IMG/VR virus record: IMGVR_UViG_3300021963_000034
Span: 62,001 to 126,000 of that record
DNA: 64,000 bases
DNA from: a virus
Reading direction: 5' to 3' (one strand)
Part shown: piece after piece, positions 25,453-34,028 of the stretch
Position numbering within the stretch: position 1 is the first letter of the stretch
Layout: the number at the start of each line of letters is the position of its first letter
Notes under the pieces: generated by a model
Told to the model about the DNA's origin: nothing
Seen by the model: the letters and a program-made list of their open reading frames with translations, nothing else
Databases searched by the model: none
Program-made: the position numbers and the translations under genes

Positions 25453-26627
25453 TGCCTACTTTTTACAATTACACAGAGAATGGTGCAGTATATTCTTTTG
25501 ATGATGTCTTTGTTCCTGCTGATGCTTTTAGGCAGGGGAACTTATGGACTTGGGGTAATAATTCTTCTGGACGACTAGGAGACAATACAGCACCCAATAG
25601 ATCCACTCCAGTCACAACACTTGCTGGCGGAGCAAACTGGAAACAAGTTTTTGCTGGAGTAAATAATACAGTAGCAATCAAAACAGATGGAACCCTATGG
25701 ACTTGGGGTTATAATATTGGTGGACAACTAGGAGACAATACAACAACTGATAGATCCACTCCAGTCACCACATTCGCAGGAGGAACTAACTGGAAACAAG
25801 TAAGTGCAGGAAATCTACATACATTAGCAATCAAAACTGATGGAACCTTATGGACTTGGGGGAGTAATGCTTATGGACAACTAGGAGACAATACATCAAC
25901 CAATAGATCCACTCCAGTCACTACATTCGCAGGAGGAACCAACTGGAAACAAGTTGCTTGTGGTCAAATTCATACAGCAGCAATTAAAACCGATGGAACC
26001 TTATGGACTTGGGGTCGTAATCTTAGTGGGCAAGTAGGAGACAATACAACAACCAGTAGATTCACTCCAGTCACCACATTCGCAGGAGGAACTAACTGGA
26101 AACAAGTAAGTGCAGGAAGTCTACATACATTAGCAATCAAAACTGATGGAACCTTATGGACTTGGGGTCGTAATAATAGTGGACAACTAGGAGACAATGC
26201 AGCAACTGATAGATCCACTCCAGTAACAACATTCGCTGGAGGAAATAATTGGAAACAAGTTGCTTTTAGTGCTAATGGATATCATACTGCAGCAATTAAA
26301 ACCGATGGAACCTTATGGACTTGGGGTCGTAATCTTAGTGGACAACTAGGAGACAATGCAGCAACTGATAGATCCACTCCAGTAACAACATTCGCAGGAG
26401 GAACTAACTGGAAACAAGTTGCTAGTGCTGGCAATTATACAGCAGCAGTCAAAACTGATGGAACCTTATGGACTTGGGGTCGTAATAGTAGTGGACAACT
26501 AGGAGACAATACAACAACCAATAGATCCACTCCAGTAACAACATTCGCAGGAGGAAATAATTGGAAACAAGTTGCTAGTGGATATTCTCATACAGCAGCA
26601 ACAACCTACATAGATGATTATCAGTAA
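25452..26627 (+). CDS. RCC1-type seven-bladed beta-propeller protein, copy 3
   Basis: 391 residues, seven RCC1-type repeats after a distinct 30-residue head (MPTFYNYTENGAVYSFDDVF) that lacks the D-L-x-N pattern of copies 1 and 2. It carries loop cassettes identical in DNA to copies 1 (blade 2) and 2 (blade 1), so it looks assembled by recombination. Blades 5 and 6 share a second framework variant, GDNAATDRS. Overlap with the upstream YkgJ-like gene (TAATG) suggests the two are translated together. It is probably a fibre-linked adhesin or decoration protein. Confidence 0.87.
   Translation: MPTFYNYTENGAVYSFDDVFVPADAFRQGNLWTWGNNSSGRLGDNTAPNRSTPVTTLAGGANWKQVFAGVNNTVAIKTDGTLWTWGYNIGGQLGDNTTTDRSTPVTTFAGGTNWKQVSAGNLHTLAIKTDGTLWTWGSNAYGQLGDNTSTNRSTPVTTFAGGTNWKQVACGQIHTAAIKTDGTLWTWGRNLSGQVGDNTTTSRFTPVTTFAGGTNWKQVSAGSLHTLAIKTDGTLWTWGRNNSGQLGDNAATDRSTPVTTFAGGNNWKQVAFSANGYHTAAIKTDGTLWTWGRNLSGQLGDNAATDRSTPVTTFAGGTNWKQVASAGNYTAAVKTDGTLWTWGRNSSGQLGDNTTTNRSTPVTTFAGGNNWKQVASGYSHTAATTYIDDYQ
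25757..25861 (+). repeat. 105-base segment identical to 18575-18679 (propeller copy 1)
   Basis: Partner of the segment in propeller copy 1; identity ends abruptly on both sides. Confidence 0.9.
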
Positions 26628-26644
26628 AACATTATTTCTTAATT

Positions 26645-27427
26645 ATGAAAACATTATTTTTCCTTTCTGGTCTTCCAAGATCAGGTTCTACTTTACTTGG
26701 ATCAATTCTTTCACAACATCCAAAACTCCAAGCAACTCCAACATCACCACTTGCCGATTTGCTCTGTTGGATTGATGAGGGTTTTTCAAAGATAGACTTA
26801 CAATATACTTACGATAAACAACAGATACAATACAATACATATAATTCAATACTTGAAAACTTCTACAATCACATAGAGAAACCTTGCATTCTTGATAAGC
26901 ATCGTGGTTGGTGTAAGAATGTATCTTCTATTGAAAAGTTTCTCAAACAGAAACCAAAAATCATTGCAACAAACAGAAGAATAAGTGAAGTTCTTGCTTC
27001 TTATATTCTACTCATTCAAAGAAATAATGAAGCAGATAATTTTGTAGATGCACATTTGAGAAGAGAGGGAAAGCTCATTACCACAGATAATCGTATTGAG
27101 TGTTTATGGAAGAATTATGTTTGCGATCCTTATGAGAGTTTGGTTTATGGTTTGACTAATTATAGGGACAATATTCATCTTGTAGATTATAATAATCTTA
27201 CACAAGACCCAGAACAAGAACTTAAAAAGATTTATGAGTTTCTAGAAATAGAAAATCATTCACACGATTTTTCTAATATCTTTAATACTTGTGCCGAAGA
27301 AAAGGACCACGAATGGGGTATTGATAATCTTCATCAAATTCGCACCAAACTTCAAAGAACTTCACCACCACCAGAAGAAGTGATTGGTGAAGAAAATGTA
27401 AAACTTTATGATAAATTTAATCTATGA
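26645..27427 (+). CDS. sulfotransferase
   Basis: 260 residues. The N-terminal phosphosulfate loop LSGLPRSGSTLLGSIL (7-22) and the later 3'-phosphate contact IIATNRRISEVLASYILL are hallmarks of PAPS-dependent sulfotransferases. It would transfer sulfate from PAPS to a hydroxyl of a sugar or tyrosine. In a cluster of glycosyltransferases the likely product is a sulfated glycan, on either the virion or the host surface (inference). It overlaps the next gene by four bases. Confidence 0.82.
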   Translation: MKTLFFLSGLPRSGSTLLGSILSQHPKLQATPTSPLADLLCWIDEGFSKIDLQYTYDKQQIQYNTYNSILENFYNHIEKPCILDKHRGWCKNVSSIEKFLKQKPKIIATNRRISEVLASYILLIQRNNEADNFVDAHLRREGKLITTDNRIECLWKNYVCDPYESLVYGLTNYRDNIHLVDYNNLTQDPEQELKKIYEFLEIENHSHDFSNIFNTCAEEKDHEWGIDNLHQIRTKLQRTSPPPEEVIGEENVKLYDKFNL

Positions 27428-28110
27428 TTGAAGTATTTTTAAGACACTGCTACACATCCAAAGTAAATCTTTCGGGAGCAAATCGTCCAGAGTGGTGGGA
27501 TAAAGAAAAGGTATTTCAAAATTTCAAGAATACCCTCAATCCAGAAACCACTAACTATACAATCATCTTTGATGAGTGTTATGGAAAGCAGAAAGATACA
27601 TTTCTCAAAAATGAGAATGCAGTAACTATTAATTGTGGTAAAGAAAGTGAAAGTTTCTGTAAGACACTGGACCACATTCTTTCACAAGACTTTGATGATG
27701 ATACAATCATTTATTTCCTTGAAGATGATTATGTACATCGTCCAAACTGGGATAGAGCCCTCATAGATGGATTTACTCTACCTGTTCAGTATGTAACCTT
27801 ATATGATCACGGAGATAAGTATCAGGAGATGTATAAGGACTTTATGACGAAAGTTCTTGCAACAAAATATTCTCACTGGATGCCAACTCCATCAACTACA
27901 AATACCTTTGCAATGAAGTTCAAGACACTCAAAGAAGATAAAGAAGTTCATAAACACTTCTCAACTGGTTTTGAACCTTCCGCAGATCACGGTAAATTTT
28001 TAGAACTACATAAGAGAGGAAGAAATTTAATTTCAAGTATTCCTGGTTATTCTACACACGCACATAAAGACTTTTTATCACCTTGTATTGATTGGAGCAC
28101 ATATCTATGA
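27424..28110 (+). CDS. GT-A type glycosyltransferase-like protein
   Basis: 228 residues with IIYFLEDDYVHRPNW (96-109) as the metal-binding acidic motif, an early HCYTSKVNLSG stretch and a C-terminal acceptor-like region containing GFEPSADHGKF. The domain plan resembles small viral GT-A enzymes. It overlaps the sulfotransferase and the next GT2 gene, so these three form one translational unit. Confidence 0.62.
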   Translation: MIEVFLRHCYTSKVNLSGANRPEWWDKEKVFQNFKNTLNPETTNYTIIFDECYGKQKDTFLKNENAVTINCGKESESFCKTLDHILSQDFDDDTIIYFLEDDYVHRPNWDRALIDGFTLPVQYVTLYDHGDKYQEMYKDFMTKVLATKYSHWMPTPSTTNTFAMKFKTLKEDKEVHKHFSTGFEPSADHGKFLELHKRGRNLISSIPGYSTHAHKDFLSPCIDWSTYL

Positions 28111-29072
28111 GAGTAACACTATATGCTATTGCAAAGAACGAAGAAAAGAATATTAAAAAATTTCTTAAAAACTCAAAGAAGTTTGACGATGTAGTTGTAG
28201 TTGATACTGGAAGCACAGACAACACCGTTCAACTACTCAAAGATGCTGGCATTAAAGTCTATGAGCATCCACAAACAAGAGAAGAGTTTGATTTTTCAGT
28301 AGCACGAAATCAGGCACTTTCTTATGTAGAAACTGATTGGGCTTTTGCACTTGACTTTAATGAAGATGTAGATGAGTTTTATCCAGAAGGATTTGGTGTA
28401 ATTGCGGATGAGTTCACTACTTTTAATCATTTGAGATTTGATGATAATGGAAAGGATGAACCAGTCCAATCAAATGAGGTTCACACAAGGTTTCATAGGA
28501 CAAAGAATTATACTTGGATCAATGCAGTTCACGAAGTTCCAAACTTTGTTCCAACAGAAGAATATTTAAATCCATCAAGTGTAGATACAACGATTAAGAT
28601 TACTAAAAAAATTCATAAGACCATAGACAAAGAACTTTTTTACTTCTCAATTTGTGAAAGAGAACACAAGAAAGATCCATCCAACTGGTATTGGATTTGG
28701 TTTATTTTCAATCATTATTTTAATGTGAATAATACAGAGAAAGCACTTGAATATGGTCAAGAATTTTTGAATGTTTCTAAACCATATTTTGATAGTTTTA
28801 GAATCATTGCTTTTATTCGTTGCAGTCAAATTCTACTTTCTATCGGAGATACTCAAAGAGGAATGAATTATGCTTTCCATGCATTGAGTGAAGCAATGAA
28901 TATGGGAGGACATCATTTAACCCAAGCCTTTAGTTATTTCTTTGAACTTTCTAAAATGATGAATAATTCAGATTTAATTGTTTTTGCAACTGCATTCAAT
29001 CCAGAAACTTTAACATCTGAAGAAAGAATAAAAGCAATTAAAAATTTATATAATAATATTGAAAGGGATTGA
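28107..29072 (+). CDS. GT2 family glycosyltransferase with helical C-terminal repeats
   Basis: 321 residues. Classic GT2 opening: AIAKNEEKNIKKFL (7-20), VVVVDTGSTDNT (29-40) and FALDFNEDVDEF (about 83-94) as the D-x-D region. Relatives (WaaE/KdtX-like) transfer sugars onto lipopolysaccharide cores. Residues about 200-321 are TPR-like helices. The ATG at 28107 overlaps the upstream stop as ATGA; the start at 28092 would add five residues from the other frame. Acceptor unknown. Confidence 0.8.
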   Translation: MRVTLYAIAKNEEKNIKKFLKNSKKFDDVVVVDTGSTDNTVQLLKDAGIKVYEHPQTREEFDFSVARNQALSYVETDWAFALDFNEDVDEFYPEGFGVIADEFTTFNHLRFDDNGKDEPVQSNEVHTRFHRTKNYTWINAVHEVPNFVPTEEYLNPSSVDTTIKITKKIHKTIDKELFYFSICEREHKKDPSNWYWIWFIFNHYFNVNNTEKALEYGQEFLNVSKPYFDSFRIIAFIRCSQILLSIGDTQRGMNYAFHALSEAMNMGGHHLTQAFSYFFELSKMMNNSDLIVFATAFNPETLTSEERIKAIKNLYNNIERD

Positions 29073-29074
29073 AT

Positions 29075-29944
29075 ATGAAATCAATATGTTTTTTCACAAA
29101 TGGTCATAATGGAGATATTGTTCACAGCAAATCTTTCATTCAAGAAATAACAAAACAACTTGATATACCTTGTCTCTATCATCATCATAATAATTTTAAA
29201 GTTAGTCAAGATCTTTTAGCGATTTCAACACAAATTGCTCCAAATAATTATTATGATAAGTTCATAGAAACTCCAAGTATTTTTTTCGTTAACACTTGGT
29301 TATGGCCATATCTGCTTGATAAATCTTTTGAAGATGTAAATCTCGAAACCAACTATGCGATTTATAAAAATATTTGTGAGGTTATAAATTCTAAGTTTAA
29401 TACAAATATAAAATTAAAAGAAATTGAAAATTACTTTCCTTTTATAAATTTTGATTTAGTTCAAAGAGAAAATATAAATGACTATGTTTTAAATAATAAA
29501 AATAAGAAAGTTTTATTGTGTAATGGTCCTTGTTTATCTGGACAATCTTCTTATAATGAAGATATGTCATCTATTATTGAAAATCTATCTCTGGAATATA
29601 AAAATATTACATTTATAGCAACTCAAAAATTTAATACTACCACAAATAATATTCATTTTACTGATGATATTATTAAAATAAAAGGGTGTGACTTGAATGA
29701 AATTGGATATCTATCTACTTTTTGTAGTTTGATTGTTGGTAAAAATTCAGGACCATTTTGTTATTCTACAACCAAAGATAATTATAATGATCCCGATAAA
29801 ATTTTTTATGCATTTGGGCAAAGGAAGGGTGATTGTTTTCATGGAAATATCAAAATAAAAGCAAAATTTTATTTTGATGGAGCATCTAATGATGTTATGT
29901 TGTATAATTCTATAAATTCTATTATCGAAAAAAATTTAATATGA
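29075..29944 (+). CDS. putative GT-B / GT9-like glycosyltransferase
   Basis: 289 residues, starting MKSICFFTNGHNGDIVHSK, which matches the phosphate-contacting opening of GT9-like enzymes (GxxGDxV). A late segment, CSLIVGKNSGPFCYSTT, resembles the donor-binding turn. Base composition is more AT-rich than its neighbours (many AAT and TTT codons), suggesting a separate origin. ATG 29075 is preferred over the TTG six bases earlier. It overlaps the next gene by four bases. Confidence 0.55.
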   Translation: MKSICFFTNGHNGDIVHSKSFIQEITKQLDIPCLYHHHNNFKVSQDLLAISTQIAPNNYYDKFIETPSIFFVNTWLWPYLLDKSFEDVNLETNYAIYKNICEVINSKFNTNIKLKEIENYFPFINFDLVQRENINDYVLNNKNKKVLLCNGPCLSGQSSYNEDMSSIIENLSLEYKNITFIATQKFNTTTNNIHFTDDIIKIKGCDLNEIGYLSTFCSLIVGKNSGPFCYSTTKDNYNDPDKIFYAFGQRKGDCFHGNIKIKAKFYFDGASNDVMLYNSINSIIEKNLI

Positions 29945-30300
29945 AAATTTCAATCCCAGTATCAGTAGGTGAACTGTTTGATAAGATTTCTATTTTAGAA
30001 ATCAAAGCATTTCTCACAGACGATGAATATGTTCATAAGGAACTTGAAGACCTAAATCAAATCAAAATATTGGCAAGCACTCAATATACTTTGGAGTACG
30101 AAGTTCAATTGAAAAAGGTCAACGAAAAATTATGGAAGATTGAGGACAAACTCAGAAAACTGGAAAAAGAACAACGGTTTGATGATGAATTTATAGAACT
30201 TGCTCGTAGTGTTTATATTACAAATGATGAGCGGGCAAGGATTAAATCAAAAATTAATGAAATAACTAACTCACCTTATAGAGAAATTAAATTGTATTGA
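29941..30300 (+). CDS. DUF6165-like helical protein
   Basis: 119 residues beginning MKISIPVSVGELFDKISILE, the signature I associate with DUF6165 proteins that sit in sugar-modification clusters. The rest is a long amphipathic helix pair (KKVNEKLWKIEDKLRKLE). No enzymatic residues are seen. It is probably an accessory protein for the adjacent transferases. Confidence 0.65.
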   Translation: MKISIPVSVGELFDKISILEIKAFLTDDEYVHKELEDLNQIKILASTQYTLEYEVQLKKVNEKLWKIEDKLRKLEKEQRFDDEFIELARSVYITNDERARIKSKINEITNSPYREIKLY

Positions 30301-30302
30301 TT

Positions 30303-30470
30303 ATGAAACGTGCTCTTATTACTGGTGGTGCTGGATTTATTGCACATCACTTAAATGGTGACAAAATGAAGCAACTGGGTTGGGTTCCTGCAAAATCTGT
30401 AAGAGAACGCATCACCAAAGTCGTAAAGTGGACTCTTGAAAATGAAAGGTGGATTACAAACTTAAGTTAA
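30303..30470 (+). pseudogene. internally deleted NAD-dependent sugar epimerase/dehydratase
   Basis: A 55-residue frame joins two ends of a short-chain dehydrogenase-type sugar epimerase. Residues 1-17, MKRALITGGAGFIAHHL, are the NAD-binding Rossmann opening (GxxGxxA). Residues 18-55 (KMKQLGWVPAKSVRERITK, then KWTLENERW) are the typical C-terminus. The roughly 250-270 central residues, including the catalytic Y-x3-K, are gone, so it cannot be active. The deletion is in frame, so a short peptide could still be made. It ends the transferase run, just before a late promoter. Confidence 0.82.
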
Positions 30471-30473
30471 AAG

Positions 30474-30480
30474 ATAAATA
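30474..30480 (+). promoter_or_regulatory. late promoter box ATAAATA
   Basis: Lies 20 bases before the ATG at 30501 and begins the second structural block. Confidence 0.8.
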
Positions 30481-30500
30481 CTTAAAAATACCCAAGAAAA

Positions 30501-30836
30501 ATGGCAGTTGCTGAGATTACAAATATAGTCATTGAGAAGGGAACTCACTTTGAGGCAACTTTTAATCTTTTTGATCCTGACCAATCTGCTTCAGTTTTAA
30601 CTGGACTCACAACAACTTATGCATCTATTCGTAAACACGTAACATCCACTTCTTATGAAGAATTTGCAAAAACAATTACTTCTGGTAATGGAACCATAAA
30701 ATTAACATTAACACCAGAACAAACTGCTAACCTGAGTCAGGGAAGAAATTATTTTGATGTTGTGCTTACTTTGAATGGAAAGAGAATTAAAGTTATAAAA
30801 GGTACTGCCATGGTAGAGGAGAGTGTATCAGTATGA
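30501..30836 (+). CDS. small virion structural protein
   Basis: 111 residues, beta-rich: MAVAEITNIVIEKGTHFEAT and a final TLNGKRIKVIKGTAMVEE. It resembles small baseplate or fibre-head proteins (BppU-like N-terminal folds) of marine phages. It overlaps the next gene by four bases (ATGA), so the two are coupled. Late expression is indicated by the upstream box. Confidence 0.6.
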   Translation: MAVAEITNIVIEKGTHFEATFNLFDPDQSASVLTGLTTTYASIRKHVTSTSYEEFAKTITSGNGTIKLTLTPEQTANLSQGRNYFDVVLTLNGKRIKVIKGTAMVEESVSV

Positions 30837-31138
30837 CTTATAACGTCAAGTTATCTCAACAAAATTACAAAGTAAGTCTTTCATCTAAGATAGAGATCAT
30901 GCCACAAAATTTAAACGAATTAACCGATGTAGAAATTAGTGGTAATAAAGATAAGTATGTTCTAATGTATGATGCTGCTTCTGGTAAGTGGAAGGATGTA
31001 AATCCAGATGAGGTCTTTAATGCAGCAGCATCTACAGAAACAACACAACCAGGTTTTGTTGGTTATGCAACTGCCTTCCTAGATCGTGTAGATGTTGACC
31101 TAGATAATAAAATTAATCTTGATGGTGGAACATTTTAA
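30833..31138 (+). CDS. small virion structural protein
   Basis: 101 residues, MTYNVKLSQQNYKVSLSSK at the start, and NLNELTDVEISGNKDKYVL, a phrase common in phage fibre heads ('L-DV--GN...L-YD--G-W'). The short size suggests an adaptor between baseplate and fibre. It is translationally coupled to the gene before it. Confidence 0.65.
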   Translation: MTYNVKLSQQNYKVSLSSKIEIMPQNLNELTDVEISGNKDKYVLMYDAASGKWKDVNPDEVFNAAASTETTQPGFVGYATAFLDRVDVDLDNKINLDGGTF

Positions 31139-31143
31139 GTATT

Positions 31144-31150
31144 CTAAATA
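31144..31150 (+). promoter_or_regulatory. late promoter box CTAAATA
   Basis: CTAAATA is 33 bases before the ATG at 31184. The CTAAATA form is the variant described in some cyanophages. Confidence 0.7.
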
Positions 31151-31183
31151 ATATTAATTAGGAAACTGCATAAAGGTATTCGG

Positions 31184-34012
31184 ATGGCTTCACCAATCTT
31201 ACAGTTTAAGCGTGGTAATATTGGGGCAGCGGCAACTATTCCTGCTCTTCGTCCAGGTGAACCTGCATTAACACTTGACAAATATGATTTATTCGTAGGA
31301 CTTAATACTTCTGTTCAAGGAAATAAATTCTTCGGTTCTCATCGTTATTGGGGAAGAGAAGATTCAAGCACTTCCCTCCGTTTAAATCTTGTCGATAAAG
31401 ACGGAACAAATCACATTTCTTTCAAAGCACCAAATACACTTTCTGGAATTACAACTTATACATTTCCAGAAAATCCTCTTGGTTCATATTTTTTAAAAAC
31501 AAATCCAAACGGCGAACTTAGTTGGTCTAATCAATTTCCAAGCGTATCTGTATCTGGAGTTGTAACAGCATCAAACTATTATGGCGAAGGTGGTGCATTA
31601 ACTCTAGGAACTCCAACTGATTCGAGTATTACTAATAGTGGAGCACTTAATACATTCACTACATCAACAAAAATAGTTGATAGTATTGATGACTTGAATG
31701 AACTTGCGTTCAATATTATAAAAAATACTGCAGTTACAAATGTAGATTTTTCTGCTAATACTGTCGCAGGAGGTTCTCCACTGGCAGTTACATTAACTGT
31801 TACTAGTTCTGGAAATCCTAATCGCTATGATGTTGATTGGGGAGATGGAACTACAACTTCAGACTATAATTCTTCTTCTATTCCACATACATATAGCAAT
31901 TCCAGTGGTGGATTATATTCAATTACACTGACTGCAAAAAATAACACAGGTGTAGGCGCAGGAAGTTCATTTACAACCTCCAAGTCCGACTACATTACTT
32001 TATATACACCAAATCCTGTAGTTGGATTTTCGTTGTATAGAAATTCTAGTGGTGGAAGTGCTCTCTCAGGAAATGACCTATATGTGGTTGAGGGGCAATC
32101 TTTATACTTAGATAACAATACAACAAATACAAACGGCGCAACTGTCAACTATACGATGAGTTGGGGCGATGGATCATCAAATGATTCAATTGCAAATGAT
32201 TCCGCTTCTGGTGGTGCGGGAGCGGGAGCAGCAAGACTTCAGCATACTTGGAGTCAAGGAACAAATAGTTCAACTACTACAGATACACTTACACTAACTC
32301 TAAACGCACATAATACTGCAAATCCAGGTGTTATTCCTGCTACAGGTACAGTAGCACTCAAAGTTTATGATGATGCTCCAGCAGCACCTAATGGATTAAG
32401 CAGCAAAACTCTACCAAATGTTACTAGCGTAGGTACAAGTCCAAAACTTGCTTATGGGTTTACCGATAATACTGGTGGTGCAGTTTTAAGTGCAGGAAAT
32501 GATGTCAATCGTGTAACAAGTGGAAGTGCAGAAGCAGGTCCAATTAGTACATTTGCTTATAATGCAAATAGTGGAACTCTTACTGCAAATGTAAATGGTT
32601 CTTCAGATGGTTCAACAACATTAACAAGTGGCGATGATTCTGGAACTTATACAAGTCTGGTAATTACATCTGAAAGCGATTATCAGTTACTAGATTCAAC
32701 AGGAGCAACAACTACCTTTGCTGCAAGTACCTACTATCCCGGATTATACAAAGGATTTAAAGCAAAAGTTTCTAAGTTGGTTTCAAATCTGAATACTGGT
32801 TTAAACAGTATGCAGTTACTTCATAGTGTTACTGGTAACACTAACACTGTAGAATTTGTTAAAGATGATATAACAGCAACACCTACGGTTAGTGTTGCTA
32901 GTGCTACTTTATCCGAAAACGTTGCTGGTACTTATCGTTATATTTCAGGTGTTCCATATTATAATACAGGATCTCCAAGTTTAACACTCTCTGGAGTAAC
33001 AGTTACAAATCTAGTTGGGCAAACTTATACCAATCAGTTAAATATTGTAGAAGTTGATAGTGGTACAAATCAAGAAGGAACTTCTAGTGCTGGCACAACT
33101 GATAGTGATTACACCTACTCGCAGATAAATGGTTCTTCGAGTATGCTGACTGGTGGAATTCCAAATGCAAATACTGGAACTTCATCTGCATATACATTAG
33201 GTAACTTAACTGTTCCTATCACATCTTCAAGTGTGAGAACAATTGACAGAGTGAAAGTTCGTGCTAGAAATGTAAACGGAATTAGTGGATATGCCAGCGA
33301 TGTTGCTACTAATATTCAAGTTCACACTGCAGCACAGAGTGGAATTAGTGAAATTGCAATTTCCGTTTCTAGTAGTCTAGGTAATGGAACTTATACTGAC
33401 AACGGTAAGAGAATTTATGATTTTGGACCTGGAATTACTACGGATACTCCGTCATATAATAGTTCAACTAATTTCTATACCAATAACCCATACTCTGAAG
33501 GTTCTGCACCTACAGGAATTACTACAACTAGAGAAGCAGTTGTAAGACTTGGAAATATTACTCACAACCAGGTAAATTATTCAACTGGATATCTACCCAT
33601 TGGTCCAAATTTTTCATCTAACAGAAGTGGAACCCAATATTTTACTTTTGCATTTAGAAGACAAGCAGTTGCTAACATTAATGTTAATATTACATCTTCT
33701 GGTATTACTGGACTTTGGATTGCTGCACCTGGTACAAGTATAGATAGTACTAGCACTCTTAATGGTTGGTTAAGAGCGGATACGGTTTATGCAGGTTCGG
33801 GTGTACCTGGCGCAAATACTGGAGCAGGTGGTAATGGTAGTAATGGTTGTGCGGATACCCCTGGTGATGTTATATCTTCTGGAACCTCTTTGAGTGGAAG
33901 TTATACTTTAACCCTTGGTAGTGAAAACTTAAGTAATGCTACTGGTAATGTTCTTTTAGTCAGAATCGCACTCGCTTCTGGTCAATCAGTAACAAGCCTT
34001 AGCATAACATAA
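31184..34012 (+). CDS. fibre protein with PKD-type domains (942 residues), paralogue of 10579-15432
   Basis: The N-terminus (MASPILQFKRGNIGAAATIP...) is a fibre head different from that of its paralogue. Residues about 145-942 closely match the C-terminal 800 residues of the 1617-residue protein: the same two PKD-like domains (NRYDVDWGDGTTTSDYNSS; YTMSWGDGSSND) and the same ending, TLGSENLSNATGN. It lacks the '[12 protein letters not shown]' trunk. It is probably an alternative or shorter tail fibre, with PKD domains in adhesion. The next gene follows after a GGAG ribosome-binding site, repeating the gene order of the first block. Confidence 0.85.
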   Translation: MASPILQFKRGNIGAAATIPALRPGEPALTLDKYDLFVGLNTSVQGNKFFGSHRYWGREDSSTSLRLNLVDKDGTNHISFKAPNTLSGITTYTFPENPLGSYFLKTNPNGELSWSNQFPSVSVSGVVTASNYYGEGGALTLGTPTDSSITNSGALNTFTTSTKIVDSIDDLNELAFNIIKNTAVTNVDFSANTVAGGSPLAVTLTVTSSGNPNRYDVDWGDGTTTSDYNSSSIPHTYSNSSGGLYSITLTAKNNTGVGAGSSFTTSKSDYITLYTPNPVVGFSLYRNSSGGSALSGNDLYVVEGQSLYLDNNTTNTNGATVNYTMSWGDGSSNDSIANDSASGGAGAGAARLQHTWSQGTNSSTTTDTLTLTLNAHNTANPGVIPATGTVALKVYDDAPAAPNGLSSKTLPNVTSVGTSPKLAYGFTDNTGGAVLSAGNDVNRVTSGSAEAGPISTFAYNANSGTLTANVNGSSDGSTTLTSGDDSGTYTSLVITSESDYQLLDSTGATTTFAASTYYPGLYKGFKAKVSKLVSNLNTGLNSMQLLHSVTGNTNTVEFVKDDITATPTVSVASATLSENVAGTYRYISGVPYYNTGSPSLTLSGVTVTNLVGQTYTNQLNIVEVDSGTNQEGTSSAGTTDSDYTYSQINGSSSMLTGGIPNANTGTSSAYTLGNLTVPITSSSVRTIDRVKVRARNVNGISGYASDVATNIQVHTAAQSGISEIAISVSSSLGNGTYTDNGKRIYDFGPGITTDTPSYNSSTNFYTNNPYSEGSAPTGITTTREAVVRLGNITHNQVNYSTGYLPIGPNFSSNRSGTQYFTFAFRRQAVANINVNITSSGITGLWIAAPGTSIDSTSTLNGWLRADTVYAGSGVPGANTGAGGNGSNGCADTPGDVISSGTSLSGSYTLTLGSENLSNATGNVLLVRIALASGQSVTSLSIT

Positions 34013-34028
34013 GGAGAATTTAGACAAA

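Noticed and set aside
18099-26627. Diversity-generating retroelement as source of the variable propeller loops
   Set aside because: No reverse transcriptase gene or template repeat is seen in the window. Identical shared blocks point to recombination instead.
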